Shown here: one piece after another, positions 36,943 through 46,179 of the stretch | Layout: each line of letters begins with the position of its first letter | How positions within the stretch are numbered: the stretch's first letter is position 1 | Assembly: GCA_000332255.1 (NCBI GenBank) | Contig: KB235926.1 | Coordinates: 4,674,359 to 4,729,429, forward strand | Source: a cyanobacterium PCC 7702 | GTDB taxonomy: Bacteria; Cyanobacteriota; Cyanobacteriia; Cyanobacteriales; Nostocaceae | Reading direction: 5' to 3' | Length of the DNA: 55,071 nt | Notes under the pieces: generated by a model | Databases searched by the model: none | What the model was told of the DNA's origin: nothing | Seen by the model: only the letters and a program-made list of their open reading frames with translations | Position numbers and translations under genes: made by a program

Positions 36943-38418
36943 CTAACTATTGAGCTTTTTATCTATGAGTTCGTTAGTTAGCTTTGGGTCTGCTCGTCCA
37001 CCGGTTTTTTTGAGAACCTGTCCGACAAAGAAGCCTTTAACATTGGTTTTGCCACTGCGATATTTTTCCACTTCTTTGGGATTTGCGGCTACAACTTCAT
37101 CGATAATAGGTTCCAAGATACTTGCATCAGAAATAGGCTCTTCACCTTTGAATAATTCCTCTGGAGAAGCTCCTGCTAGCAGTTGTGTTAATTTCTGTTT
37201 GGCTTTGGCATTAGTAATTTTTCCCTTTTCAATGCGCACGATTACATCAGCAAGATTGCTGGGAGTTAAGGCCAGTTCGGTAATGCTGAGCTTGTTTTTG
37301 TTAAGGTAAGCTGCGATATCCTGAGTAATCCAGTTAGCAGCAGCTTTTGGGTTAGCGCCAGCTGCAATTGTAGCTTCAAAATATTCAGCTGTGGCCCTTT
37401 CCTCTGTTAAAACTCGTGCATCGTACGCCGAAAGTCCCAGTTCGCTTTCGTAACGACGGCGTTTGGAAGCTGGGAGTTCCGGTAATTCGACGCGCCATTT
37501 TTGTAATTGTTCTTCTGAGACTTCAATCGGCGCCAAATCTGGTTCGGGGAAGTAGCGGTAGTCGCTAGAACCTTCTTTACTGCGCATGCTAATTGTACGT
37601 TGCGAGCCTTCTTCCCACAGACGAGTTTCTTGGATAATGGGTTCACCAGCTTCTATTGCTGCAATTTGCCGTTCAATTTCGTATTCAATCGCCTTTTGAA
37701 TGGCGTTGAATGAGTTCATGTTTTTAATTTCTACTTTTGTGCCAAATTTTTTTTGTCCGACAGGACGAACGGAGATATTAACATCGCAGCGTAGGGAACC
37801 TTCTTGCATGTTGCCGTCACTGACACCAAGATAGCGCATGATGCGGCGCAACTCTTGGACGTATTCAGCAGCTTCTTGTCCAGAACGCAAGTCTGGTTCA
37901 GAAACAATTTCGATTAAGGGGACACCAGCGCGGTTGTAGTCTACCAGAGAATACGCAGAACCAGAAAGGCGATCGCTACCAGCGTGCACCAATTTCCCTG
38001 CATCTTCTTCCATGTGCAGGCGCGTGATTCCTATTTTTTTACGCACGGGATTGCCATCTTTATCAACTAATTCAATTTCTAACCAACCGTGTTGGGCAAT
38101 GGGCAAATCATACTGGGAAATTTGATAATTTTTAGGAAGATCGGGGTAAAAATACTGTTTGCGGTCAAACTTGCTGTACCTGGCAATTTGACAGTTCAAA
38201 GCTAAACCTGCTTTGACGGCGTACTCTAGAACTTTTTCGTTCAATACGGGCAATACCCCAGGCAAACCCATGCACACCGGATCGATGTTAGTATTGGGTT
38301 CAGCTCCAAACTCTGTGGAACTAGAAGAGAAAATTTTCGTTTTCGTACTGAGCTGACAGTGGGTTTCTAAACCAATAATTGCTTCGTACTCAGTTTTTAC
38401 TTTCGTAGCAGAAGTCAT
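36943..38418 (-). CDS. gatB: Asp-tRNA(Asn)/Glu-tRNA(Gln) amidotransferase subunit B
   Basis: 491 aa. The N-terminal catalytic cradle starts EAIIGLETHCQLSTKTKIFSS and includes DRKQYFYPDLPKNYQISQYD and the signature LMEIVSEPD-like segment PLIEIVSEPDLRSG. MQEGSLRCDVNISVR, SSDYRYFPEPDL and the C-terminal YqeY-like helical tail are all present. With GatA and GatC it turns Glu-tRNA(Gln) into Gln-tRNA(Gln). gatA and gatC are not in the window; the amidase at 46902 is a different paralogue. Just upstream lies a palindrome CTAATCCGGGATTAG (38436-38450) that may be a promoter element. Confidence 0.98.
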   Translation of the reverse strand: MTSATKVKTEYEAIIGLETHCQLSTKTKIFSSSSTEFGAEPNTNIDPVCMGLPGVLPVLNEKVLEYAVKAGLALNCQIARYSKFDRKQYFYPDLPKNYQISQYDLPIAQHGWLEIELVDKDGNPVRKKIGITRLHMEEDAGKLVHAGSDRLSGSAYSLVDYNRAGVPLIEIVSEPDLRSGQEAAEYVQELRRIMRYLGVSDGNMQEGSLRCDVNISVRPVGQKKFGTKVEIKNMNSFNAIQKAIEYEIERQIAAIEAGEPIIQETRLWEEGSQRTISMRSKEGSSDYRYFPEPDLAPIEVSEEQLQKWRVELPELPASKRRRYESELGLSAYDARVLTEERATAEYFEATIAAGANPKAAANWITQDIAAYLNKNKLSITELALTPSNLADVIVRIEKGKITNAKAKQKLTQLLAGASPEELFKGEEPISDASILEPIIDEVVAANPKEVEKYRSGKTNVKGFFVGQVLKKTGGRADPKLTNELIDKKLNS

Positions 38419-38526
38419 AAGAATGCAAATCTTAGCTAATCCGGGATTAGGCTACTATTGTAGACTGGTGTGGACTTTGGCTGAATACGGTTATCTTCCT
38501 AGTTACAAACTCGTCAGCCAACAAAT

Positions 38527-39855
38527 TTACAATCCTTCTGACTTGGGTAAAATTATACCCCGGCATTCTCCAAAACCCACCCTGGCATAACCTGCTTTTT
38601 CGCAGTACCCGCGAAGAATAACTTCGTCTCCGTCAGCTAGGAAACTTCTCAGTTCACCCGTTGGCAATTTTACAGGCTGCAAGCCACGCTGAGTAATTTC
38701 TAGCAGACAGCCTTGCGAACCTTCTTCCGCACCAGAAACTGTTCCGGTAGCAATTAAATCTCCAGTACGAAGATTGCAACCATTACTGGCGTGGTGAACC
38801 AGCATTTGCGCCAACGTCCAGTACATTTGTTGGAAAGAACCTCGACTCAAGCAAAATGGCTGCATATTTGCTTGACGCATTTGTGCGGAACGAATCCACA
38901 CTTCCAGGATGATGTCAATACCACCAAAACCGGCATTTTGTACAGAAAACAGGTAGGGTAACGGTTGGGGGTCTGTTTGAGGACGACAAAAAGCCGGACA
39001 GCGAAAGGGTGCTAAAGCTTCTAAAGTCACTACCCAAGGAGAAATTGTCGTCGCAAAGCTTTTGGACAAAAATGGACCAAGGGGTTGGTATTCCCATGCT
39101 TGAATATCCCGCGCTGACCAGTCATTAACCAAGCACAGTCCAAATATATGTTCTTCCGATCGCTCTATAGATATGGGGTGTCCTAATTCATTTCCTACAC
39201 CGACAAAAAATCCCACTTCCAATTCGTAGTCCAACATCTGAGACGGTCCAAAGTCGGGGATTGAATCTTCAGGCTTTTTTTTCTGTCCTTGGGGACGCTG
39301 GATAGAAGTACCGCTCGGGACAATAGAGGAGGCGCGTCCGTGATAAGCTATGGGTACGTATTTATAGTTGGGAAGTAAAGGATTGTCTGGTCGAAACAAC
39401 TTGCCAACATTGGTGGCGTGAAAAATCGAGGCATAAAAATCAGTGTAATCACCTATGCGGGCAGGTAGTAATAGTTCGGCACCAGACATAGGTACGAGAA
39501 TTTCTGTTTCTGGAACAGGTGGTTGTCTGTCGATTCGCAGCAATTGACTTAAGTACCGACGCAACAAAGATCCAGCACCTCTTCCCATCGCCATTAAAGA
39601 GTTTAAGTTAGGTGCAAGACACGCTGTTTGTAGTTGTTCGGGAAGTTCCTGAAGCAATCCAGCACCGTAACACCTGGATAAATCTAGAATGCGATCGCCA
39701 ATTGCAACTCCAATTCGCCCCGGTTCAGCGCTACCTCGAGAGCGAAATACCCCAAAAGGCAAATTTTGAATCGGAAAATCTGTATCTTTTTGATTGGCTG
39801 ATGTTACCCAGCTGCGCAGCTTGGGATCGTGGGTGGCGTCAATAGCATCAGTCAT
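38527..39855 (-). CDS. fahA: Fumarylacetoacetase
   Basis: 442 aa, the length of two-domain fumarylacetoacetases rather than short FAH-fold proteins. The N-terminal SH3-like domain includes LPFGVFRSRG and RIGVAIGDRILDL. The catalytic domain has DYTDFYASIFHATNVG (base and metal region), PIAYHGRASSIVPSGT, LDYELEVGFFVG with metal-binding acids, LVNDWSARDIQAWEYQPLGPFLSKSF and DLIATGTVSG. The enzyme splits fumarylacetoacetate into fumarate and acetoacetate, the last step of tyrosine and homogentisate breakdown. The other pathway genes are not in the window. It is 110 bp downstream of, and co-directional with, the 39966 gene. Confidence 0.95.
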   Translation of the reverse strand: MTDAIDATHDPKLRSWVTSANQKDTDFPIQNLPFGVFRSRGSAEPGRIGVAIGDRILDLSRCYGAGLLQELPEQLQTACLAPNLNSLMAMGRGAGSLLRRYLSQLLRIDRQPPVPETEILVPMSGAELLLPARIGDYTDFYASIFHATNVGKLFRPDNPLLPNYKYVPIAYHGRASSIVPSGTSIQRPQGQKKKPEDSIPDFGPSQMLDYELEVGFFVGVGNELGHPISIERSEEHIFGLCLVNDWSARDIQAWEYQPLGPFLSKSFATTISPWVVTLEALAPFRCPAFCRPQTDPQPLPYLFSVQNAGFGGIDIILEVWIRSAQMRQANMQPFCLSRGSFQQMYWTLAQMLVHHASNGCNLRTGDLIATGTVSGAEEGSQGCLLEITQRGLQPVKLPTGELRSFLADGDEVILRGYCEKAGYARVGFGECRGIILPKSEGL

Positions 39856-39965
39856 AATTTCACGTTTGAGTAATAATTATACAAGTACGTAGACTCAACA
39901 GCCGCTTTGCAATTGTGTAGTAGGAGTAAAAGGATACTTGTGTTGAAAAGACATCAGGAATACAG

Positions 39966-40853
39966 CTAATTTAATAGTTTCAGTTCCCTAAGACCTTCTA
40001 CTGGCTCTTGGAACGAGCAGGAACCAAAGGAACGGAAGAAATTCTGTCTTGCTTTCTCTATCTGTACTAAGTTAAGTTGGTAATCTTGCCAAAGAATGCC
40101 GTCTGGTGTCAAGTGTAAATTATCGGTGGATGATTGTTGCAGTAACTCCACAGCTGCCTCTGGCTGGATTTTTTGTTGATAAATTAGGGCTGCGACAACA
40201 GCAACGTTCAAAAAACCGTGCGCAATCGCAGTAAAATTATTTGATTGGCCTGGCAAAGGATATTTTCCTGGTAACGGATGGTGCAATCCTGCGGTCGCTT
40301 TAAACGAAACTCCAGCTGCAGCCAAGGCAAACATCCACTTACATAGCTGAGCAGGACTGGGAAATGCGTCTGCTGTTACACCACCGGTGCGAATTTTAAC
40401 GGATGCACCAACACCGCAAATAACAGCTAGATAGGTCTCGAAATCACCGTGCAAAGGAATTTCAAAAAATAATTCAACTTCTTTAGGAAGATAAGAGAGT
40501 ACTTTTTCAATTTGCGTTGGCGGTAGTGGAGGAATTTCTACAGATGCAACGGCGATCGCCTCGCTGTTTTTTAATGCTCGCACTTTCTCTATGTCTGATT
40601 CTATATCCGGGGAGAGAATAAGGCTGAGGAACCACTGCTGTGGCGTAGAAAAGGCGGGTAGGAGTTCTGCGAATTCCTTTCCCCGAGATGCTGGTAATAC
40701 GAAACGTCCCAACATCCAAGCATCAGAGGTGGTTCGGTAGCGAGCGTAATTGGCCATTGCTTGCTGTAACTCAAGTTTGGCTGGAGGAAAAAGCCCAGCA
40801 TAGTCCACAATGGAAAAAAAAAGCGTTTTAATGGATGCAAGCATTAAATTCAC
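39966..40853 (-). CDS. Uncharacterised protein upstream of fumarylacetoacetase, TIM-barrel-like
   Basis: 295 aa, cytoplasmic. I do not recognise a named family. The sequence alternates beta strands and helices in the manner of a TIM barrel, with LFFEIPL, SVKIRTGGVTADAFPS, and GVSFKATAGLHHPLPG near the expected C-terminal ends of strands. The KIRTGG and KATAGLHHP segments look like phosphate- or carboxylate-binding loops with a catalytic Lys, as in DeoC/KDPG-aldolase-type barrels (inference). Near the N terminus it reads VDYAGLFPPAKLELQQAMANYARYR. Its co-direction with fahA suggests a role in the same aromatic catabolic route. Confidence 0.72.
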   Translation of the reverse strand: MNLMLASIKTLFFSIVDYAGLFPPAKLELQQAMANYARYRTTSDAWMLGRFVLPASRGKEFAELLPAFSTPQQWFLSLILSPDIESDIEKVRALKNSEAIAVASVEIPPLPPTQIEKVLSYLPKEVELFFEIPLHGDFETYLAVICGVGASVKIRTGGVTADAFPSPAQLCKWMFALAAAGVSFKATAGLHHPLPGKYPLPGQSNNFTAIAHGFLNVAVVAALIYQQKIQPEAAVELLQQSSTDNLHLTPDGILWQDYQLNLVQIEKARQNFFRSFGSCSFQEPVEGLRELKLLN

Positions 40854-40936
40854 CTGCTGTACCCGATCAAATGGTAGTCAATTGCACGCTTTAGTGGCAT
40901 TGTTAATAGTTGGCTTCGTATTGCTGGAACTGTCGC

Positions 40937-41140
40937 CTACTCTGATTCAGCTAGCGCTAGAATCAATGCTAAGCAATCGAGCTTGTTGGGAACGTTATCG
41001 AGCGTTAAACGTTGGTAATAAACTACTACGGGTCGTATCCTTTGCAAGCACCTTGCTATAGCAGCAAGCACATCGGCGGTTAAAAGTAGGATAAAGGCGA
41101 TCGCTACCAATTCTATAATGTAGGTGAGAATCGATTGCAT
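40937..41140 (-). CDS. Small single-TM membrane protein
   Basis: 67 aa. An N-terminal membrane helix (about residues 4-28, ILTYIIELVAIAFILLLTAD) is followed by a short soluble tail that includes YYQRLTLDNVPNKLDCLALILAL. The gene contains a HIP1-like site and normal codon use, which supports coding on this strand over the overlapping plus-strand frame. The ribosome site is weak. Family unknown. Confidence 0.45.
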   Translation of the reverse strand: MQSILTYIIELVAIAFILLLTADVLAAIARCLQRIRPVVVYYQRLTLDNVPNKLDCLALILALAESE

Positions 41141-41272
41141 TTTTCCAGATGTCTAAAATTTTTTATAAAAAATGACAATAAAGTGTGAATTTTTGACCTT
41201 CTCTGGGAAAATCAGAGAAGAGAAGTAAGTTATAATATATACAAAATTTTTTGAAAGCGGCAAACTTAAATA

Positions 41273-41530
41273 TTAAAGCCTGTTAACTTGGGCTATTCTA
41301 CCCCTTTGTTTAGAAATTTGTTTAACGATCGCTTCAGTCGATGAAAAACCCACATTAGTCCTTGACAAGTAAAATCCAATTGTCTCCAATATCTGCCAAA
41401 GTAGCAAATCCGACATTGCCAACAAACCAATCAAGGACATGGTTAGGTTAGATGTTAGTATGAACTGCAATAATTTCTGTCGAGAGCGCCCGTATTGAGT
41501 GAAAGCCTTGAATATCAAAGGGATTTTCAA
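41273..41530 (-). CDS. Possible small membrane-associated protein
   Basis: 85 codons from a TTG at 41530. It lies 14 bp downstream of the 41545 gene on the same strand, so it may share its transcript. It has one hydrophobic stretch (about 28-50, SLIGLLAMSDLLLWQILETIG) and a basic C terminus. An internal ATG at the start of MSLIGLLAM would give 55 residues. The codon pattern is plausible, but no family or ribosome site supports it. Confidence 0.3.
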   Translation of the reverse strand: MKIPLIFKAFTQYGRSRQKLLQFILTSNLTMSLIGLLAMSDLLLWQILETIGFYLSRTNVGFSSTEAIVKQISKQRGRIAQVNRL

Positions 41531-41544
41531 GGTGTAGTTGTGTC

Positions 41545-41904
41545 TTAGTTGTTACTCGTTATGTGTTGCAATAAGCGAAAATAAAACTTAGCATCTTCCT
41601 GTTGTTGCCACTCAATCCAGGCTATCACCCACTGAGGTTTACTATGTACTAATAACCAATACCAAAGGCGTTCACCCCAAGTATCTAAATCCTGTGGTAC
41701 CGCAGCATCTAAGCTTAATAATCGAATGGCGTGGGTAGCAGCAGATTTTTCAGCATTTCTAGCCAGCATCAGTAACAATTGTCGCCGCTGTGCTAAAGCT
41801 TCCCGTTCAGCTAAAGCTTGGTATAGACGAAATGCAGTTCGTTGATGGCGATAACTACGTTGTAATCCAAAGCACAGGAGCGATCGCAGTGTACCTTTGT
41901 TCAT
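41545..41904 (-). CDS. Small protein with ferritin-like/rubrerythrin-like helical repeat
   Basis: 119 aa. Residues about 22-65 (AFRLYQALAEREALAQRRQLLLML, then AEKSAATHAIRLLSL) resemble the helix pair of rubrerythrin-like domains found before VIT1/CCC1-type transporters. Those carry Y-x-x-L-A-x-x-E and E-x-x-H patterns. Here the metal-ligand set is incomplete (EKSAATH), and no transporter follows. The C-terminal half is Trp-rich (WGERLWYWLLVHSKPQWVIAWIEW). Start ATG at 41904. The relation is weak; it could be an unrelated helical protein. Confidence 0.55.
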   Translation of the reverse strand: MNKGTLRSLLCFGLQRSYRHQRTAFRLYQALAEREALAQRRQLLLMLARNAEKSAATHAIRLLSLDAAVPQDLDTWGERLWYWLLVHSKPQWVIAWIEWQQQEDAKFYFRLLQHITSNN

Positions 41905-42145
41905 AAAAATTCCCGTCTGAATTCACAGTAAATTGCTGATACGAAAATGATTGATTGTATTTCCAATTATTAAATAGATTCTTCTTTTAACTTGGACGTC
42001 AATTTTTCTATGATTTTAAATGCTAGCTTGCTTCCATAATCTCCAATACTTGCAGCGACTCAAAACCATCTACTCTCTTTTTTAAACATGGCTAATACCA
42101 ATTCATTATTAAAAATTAGTTTCCTAAGTTTTTATTTGTGTGCTT

Positions 42146-42289
42146 TTATACTTCAATTGACCTATTATTCATAACCAAAAAATAAGCTTCCTGAGGAGGA
42201 ATACCTCGATCGAGCAGATTTAAATACTGCTGCTCAACTTGCAAAGCACATAATTTTGCCCACTGTGTATCTAAAATTTCTAAATTCTC
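42146..42289 (-). pseudogene. Possible remnant of a small protein gene
   Basis: An open frame after a TGA reads LDTQWAKLCALQVEQQY, LLDRGIPPQEAYFLVMNN and ends in RSIEV. This is distinctly protein-like but has no ATG in the first 40 codons. The preceding frame also looks coding (INVADIINSRATE) before the TGA. It may be a decayed gene, or a small protein with a frameshift. The surrounding spacer (41905-42600) is AT-rich and shows nothing else. Confidence 0.35.
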
Positions 42290-42600
42290 TCACTCTGTTG
42301 CTCTGCTGTTTATAATGTCTGCAACATTAATTCGATATCGATATTTTATGCACGATCTATGAGTTTGTAACCTATAAATTAATCTTGTTTGCTAACCAAA
42401 ATATTTTTCTTCTCAAGTAGAAATTTTTGGAGTTTCTACTTTATCTTCTTCCTTTTTCATTTAGATGATGATAGCAATATTTTCAAAAAATTAATATTTA
42501 TACTTACCATCACCATCTACTAGAAATTTTCAAGAGATTAAAATTTCTATCAATCCCAACTAATTATTAAGTTGAGATTTTCAGAAATCAAATTTATTTA

Positions 42601-42738
42601 TCAAAAGATTCTGTTGCATACTTTTTTTCTTACTTGATTTCGTCCTTGTCCCATAAAGACAACTACAACCAAATAAATCAGAGTATAGTAAGTCCCAAAA
42701 AATATAGCTGTAGCAGCTATTGCTTCAAAAAGTGACAT
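42601..42738 (-). CDS. 45-aa single-TM protein downstream of the Mg2+ ATPase
   Basis: The open frame extends to 42906, but the best start is the ATG at 42738, preceded by AGAGGAA at ideal spacing. The product is one membrane helix (SLFEAIAATAIFFGTYYTLIYLVVVVFMG) with a basic tail (GRNQVRKKV). It is 151 bp after the end of the P-type ATPase gene on the same strand, across an extragenic palindrome. Small hydrophobic partners are known for other P-type ATPases (KdpF, MgtR), so a modulator role is a reasonable inference but not shown. Confidence 0.6.
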   Translation of the reverse strand: MSLFEAIAATAIFFGTYYTLIYLVVVVFMGQGRNQVRKKVCNRIF

Positions 42739-42814
42739 CACAAATTCCTCTTTTGGTTTAATTAAAATGATTGGGTTAGAATTTAGTGATTGGAGATTGG
42801 GAGGAATAGATGCG

Positions 42815-42870
42815 TTCGTAGTGAGGACTTCAGTCCTTGAATATTTAAGCATTGAAGTGCTGACTGCGAA
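42815..42870. repeat. Extragenic palindrome (GTAGTGAGGACTTCAGTCC type)
   Basis: The outer stem TTCGTAGT (42815-42822) / ACTGCGAA (42863-42870) encloses the hairpin AGGACTTCAGTCCT. It lies between mgtA and the small TM gene. Sequences of this type are dispersed repeats in filamentous cyanobacteria; a second, shorter member is at 45836. Confidence 0.6.
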
Positions 42871-42889
42871 CCTACAGAACCTCCTTGGC

Positions 42890-45568
42890 TTATAGCCATT
42901 CCCCAAAGATGCGGACGTACCACATTTTGATAGCTTGAGTTAGCAAGAAATAGGCTCCCAAAATTACCCATAACCAACCAAAGTAACGCATAGGAAGGGG
43001 AACCATACCTAAAGCAGCTCCCAAGGGGGTAAAGGGAATCATTACACCAATGGCAACGATAATACCAGTTAATAGCAAAACAGGTAGAGAAGCAGTACTT
43101 TGTAGGAATGGCCAGCGTGAGGTACGGAGCAGGTGGACAACTAACGATTGTGACAACAAACCTTCAACAAACCAGCCAGAGTTGAACAGTTTAACTTCTT
43201 CTGGTGTATTTGCACCGAACACAAACCACATAACAATGAAGGTAACGTAGTCAAAAATCGAGCTAATTGGACCAATGAACAGCATAAATCGCCCAATATT
43301 GGGGACATTCCATTTTTGGGGTCTTCTGAGGAATTCTTTATCAACGTTGTCAAAGGGAATAGTGATTTGAGAAATATCGTAGAGTAGATTTTGCGCCAAC
43401 AGTTGGATTGACTGCATGGGTAGAAAGGGCAAGATTGCACTCGATCCCATGACACTAAAAACATTACCAAAGTTAGAACTGGCGGTCATGTTCAGGTATT
43501 TGAGGATATTACCAAAGGTGCGACGACCTTCAAGTACACCCTGTTCTAAAACCATAAGATTCTTCTCTAGCAGAATAATATCAGCAGATTCTTTGGCAAT
43601 ATCCGCTGCTGTATCAACAGAAATTCCCACGTCAGCATCCCTTAGGGCTGCTGCATCATTGATACCATCACCCAAATAACCAACAATATGACCTTTGCTT
43701 TGGAGAATGCGGATAATCCGAGCTTTTTGGAGAGGCGACATTTTAGCAAACACAGTAGTGGTATCTACGAGATTCACTAATTGCTCGTCGCTCATCTTCT
43801 CTATTTGACTACCCAAAACAATACCATCAATGTGTAAATTAACTTCTTGGCAGATTTTGCGAGTCACAATGTCATTGTCACCAGTAATGATTTTGACGGT
43901 CACACCATGTTCTTGCAAAGCCATTATTGCTTGGGATGCACTATCTTTGGGTGGATCTAGAAAGGCGAGATAACCTACTAAAATCAAGTCGCATTCATCT
44001 TTAGTTCCATAGCTAGGGATGGTGTCTTGGGAAATAGATATTTCTTTGTAAGCAACGGCAATTACCCGAAAACCATTTTCATTTAGCTGTTGCGTGACTT
44101 GTATTCCATCTGCACGGACAAATTCGTTCATAGGGATGATTATGTCGCTGTATTTAGCATGGGAGCAGATATTAAAAATTTCCTCGACTGCTCCTTTACA
44201 AATCAAAATATGCTTGTGACCAGATGGATTATCCAATTCTTCAACAACCACAGACATTCGCCTGCGCACAAAATCAAAGGGAATTTCATCAACTTTGCTG
44301 TAATTTTCTGCTGGTTGTAACTGAGTCTTCATTTCCACGTGTTCTAGCACGGCGACATCTAGGAGATTTTTCAACCCAGTTTGGTAGTAGCTGTTGAGAT
44401 AAGCGTACCGGAGGGGTTCTTGGCTTTCATTACCCTGTAAATCTACATGTCGTTCGAGGATGATTTTATCTTGCGTCAATGTCCCTGTTTTATCGGTACA
44501 CAGGATATCCATTGCACCAAGGTTTTGAATGGAGTTGAGACGTTTGATCACAGCTTTCTGTTTTGCCATCACTACCGCTCCCCGTGCTAGGTTGGCAGTG
44601 ACTATCATTGGAAGCATTTCTGGAGTTAAACCGACGGCAATGGAAATACTGAACAGTAAAGCATCTCCCCAATTTCCTTTGGTAATACCATTCAGCAGAA
44701 AAACAATTGGTACCATCGCCGCCATGAACCCAATCAGCAGCCAGCTAACTCGGTTGACTCCTTTTTCGAAGCTGGTGAGAGCTCGTTTACCAGTGATATT
44801 TTTCGCCAGAGAGCCGAAATAGGTGCGATCGCCTGTCGCTACAACCACTGCAACTGCTGTACCACTGACAACATTTGTACCCATCAAGCAGATGGTAGGG
44901 GAATCGAGAATGCTTAGCTGATCTTGAACTACAAGATCTGCTCGTTTTTCTACGACAGCACTCAACGTGTCATATTTCTCTACCGGTAAAGATTCGCCAG
45001 TCAATACTGCTTGACTGACGAATAAATCTTTAGAAGAGAGTAGGCGTACATCAGCGGGAATCATATCTCCTGCTGCTAGGTGAATAATATCTCCGGGGAC
45101 TAATTCTTTAATTGGTATTTCTCGACGTTCTCCTCGGTTGTCTAAACTTTTACGACGAATCACAGTCGCAGTAGTGCTGACCAATTTTTTGAGTTTTTCG
45201 GCCGCTTGAGTAGAACGATACTCCTGCACAAACCGCAATACCCCACTAATTAAAACCATCGATGTCAGAACGATAGTTGCTTTCATATCTCCAGTGAGAT
45301 AGGAAACAACTGCTAATCCAACAAGGATATAGACAAAGGGGTTATTGAAAGATTGCAGTAGCTGTCCATACCAAGTAGGAGGTTTTTCTTGACTAACTTC
45401 GTTTTTACCAAACTTTTTTAGCCGTGCTGCAGCATCATCTTCTACTAAGCCCTGTTTGCTGCTATTAAGAGTCCACAGCACTTGCTCAACACTCTTACCC
45501 GCTTCTTCTATTACCCGCATTGATAATTGGGTTTGAAAATGTGTATTTCCTTTAGTCTTAGTTGTCAT
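42890..45568 (-). CDS. mgtA: Magnesium-translocating P-type ATPase (MgtA type)
   Basis: 892 aa P-type (P3B) ATPase. Order: N-terminal cytosolic region (1-70), membrane helices 1-2 (NPFVYILVGLAVVSYL), actuator domain with VLTGESLPVEK, helices 3-4 with SIAVGLTPEMLPMIV, the phosphorylation site DKTGTLTQ, the nucleotide domain, the hinge GYLGDGINDAAALRDADVGISVD, and six C-terminal helices. SIAVGLTPEMLPMIV and the length are characteristic of MgtA/MgtB rather than Ca2+ pumps. It imports Mg2+ across the plasma membrane. The start has an AAGGTG ribosome site. Its first codons overlap the end of the 45558 small ORF. Confidence 0.94.
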   Translation of the reverse strand: MTTKTKGNTHFQTQLSMRVIEEAGKSVEQVLWTLNSSKQGLVEDDAAARLKKFGKNEVSQEKPPTWYGQLLQSFNNPFVYILVGLAVVSYLTGDMKATIVLTSMVLISGVLRFVQEYRSTQAAEKLKKLVSTTATVIRRKSLDNRGERREIPIKELVPGDIIHLAAGDMIPADVRLLSSKDLFVSQAVLTGESLPVEKYDTLSAVVEKRADLVVQDQLSILDSPTICLMGTNVVSGTAVAVVVATGDRTYFGSLAKNITGKRALTSFEKGVNRVSWLLIGFMAAMVPIVFLLNGITKGNWGDALLFSISIAVGLTPEMLPMIVTANLARGAVVMAKQKAVIKRLNSIQNLGAMDILCTDKTGTLTQDKIILERHVDLQGNESQEPLRYAYLNSYYQTGLKNLLDVAVLEHVEMKTQLQPAENYSKVDEIPFDFVRRRMSVVVEELDNPSGHKHILICKGAVEEIFNICSHAKYSDIIIPMNEFVRADGIQVTQQLNENGFRVIAVAYKEISISQDTIPSYGTKDECDLILVGYLAFLDPPKDSASQAIMALQEHGVTVKIITGDNDIVTRKICQEVNLHIDGIVLGSQIEKMSDEQLVNLVDTTTVFAKMSPLQKARIIRILQSKGHIVGYLGDGINDAAALRDADVGISVDTAADIAKESADIILLEKNLMVLEQGVLEGRRTFGNILKYLNMTASSNFGNVFSVMGSSAILPFLPMQSIQLLAQNLLYDISQITIPFDNVDKEFLRRPQKWNVPNIGRFMLFIGPISSIFDYVTFIVMWFVFGANTPEEVKLFNSGWFVEGLLSQSLVVHLLRTSRWPFLQSTASLPVLLLTGIIVAIGVMIPFTPLGAALGMVPLPMRYFGWLWVILGAYFLLTQAIKMWYVRIFGEWL

Positions 45569-45728
45569 TTTTATTCACCTTGATAGGATTAGTTTTTTGA
45601 TATTTATTTGCTTTGCTTATTGAAGATTTGACTAACTCAGCAATCAAATATTCGATTAACATTGGTAAGGCTTTATCCACTACTATTTCTAGTATTTTTT
45701 CAGTATGACACAATAAGAATTCGCTCAT
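45558..45728 (-). CDS. Small ORF overlapping the mgtA start, possible leader peptide
   Basis: 56 aa from ATG 45728 to TAA 45558-45560, overlapping the mgtA ATG by 11 nt in another frame. The product is amphipathic (KILEIVVDKALPMLIEYLIAELVKSS) with a polar Lys/Asn-rich tail. The overlap would couple its translation to that of mgtA. The ribosome site is poor (GGGAAA directly before the ATG), so coding is uncertain. Confidence 0.38.
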   Translation of the reverse strand: MSEFLLCHTEKILEIVVDKALPMLIEYLIAELVKSSISKANKYQKTNPIKVNKNDN

Positions 45729-45835
45729 TTTCCCAATTACTTTATTGATATCAAGACGTAGAAAATTAGTGCAACAAGAGAAAATTAACCCTTGTTGACG
45801 CTGTTAAAGAACAAATGACTACAAATCCCCTCGGC

Positions 45836-45865
45836 TTGTAGTGAGCAATTCAGTGCTTGCTACAA
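45836..45865. repeat. Short extragenic palindrome upstream of mgtA
   Basis: TTGTAG-tga-GCAA (45836-45848) pairs with TTGCTACAA (45857-45865), with a 3-nt bulge. It shares the TAGTGAG...TTCAG core with the repeat at 42815, so the ATPase gene is bracketed by two members. Confidence 0.5.
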
Positions 45866-46090
45866 ACTCGGAATTGGTGTAATTTACATCAAAATATTGC
45901 CAACACAAAACATTTCAATTGAGTTTTAATTTGTCGGCAAATGCATCTATTTTGAACCAGAAATATTAGGCAAACGAAGCACTAGCAAGTTAGCGTGACC
46001 TTTGCTTTCCCTATGCAAAAATATCCCTTCCTAAGGACGGCTAACAATGCCAAGATAGCACTGTGTAAATACTGAGCACTTTTAAACTAT

Positions 46091-46120
46091 TCAACTATCC
46101 GTTGAAAATAAGGTTCTCAT
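46091..46120 (-). CDS. Possible nine-residue leader peptide
   Basis: A perfect AAGGAG (46133-46128) lies 7 nt before ATG 46120 of a nine-codon frame, MRTLFSTDS, with stop TGA at 46091-46093. Such strong ribosome sites on tiny frames often mark leader peptides or degraded genes. It lies between the 46180 small gene and mgtA on the same strand. Confidence 0.3.
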   Translation of the reverse strand: MRTLFSTDS

Positions 46121-46179
46121 AGTTCATCTCCTTTCCGTGCAGTTGCCTTACCCAGAGGCAACCAGAGATGAACCCAAGG

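Noticed and set aside
40810-41061. Plus-strand frame opposite the 67-aa membrane protein
   Set aside because: It mixes the antisense of two genes and has no coherent domain; the minus-strand frame has a better membrane-protein pattern.
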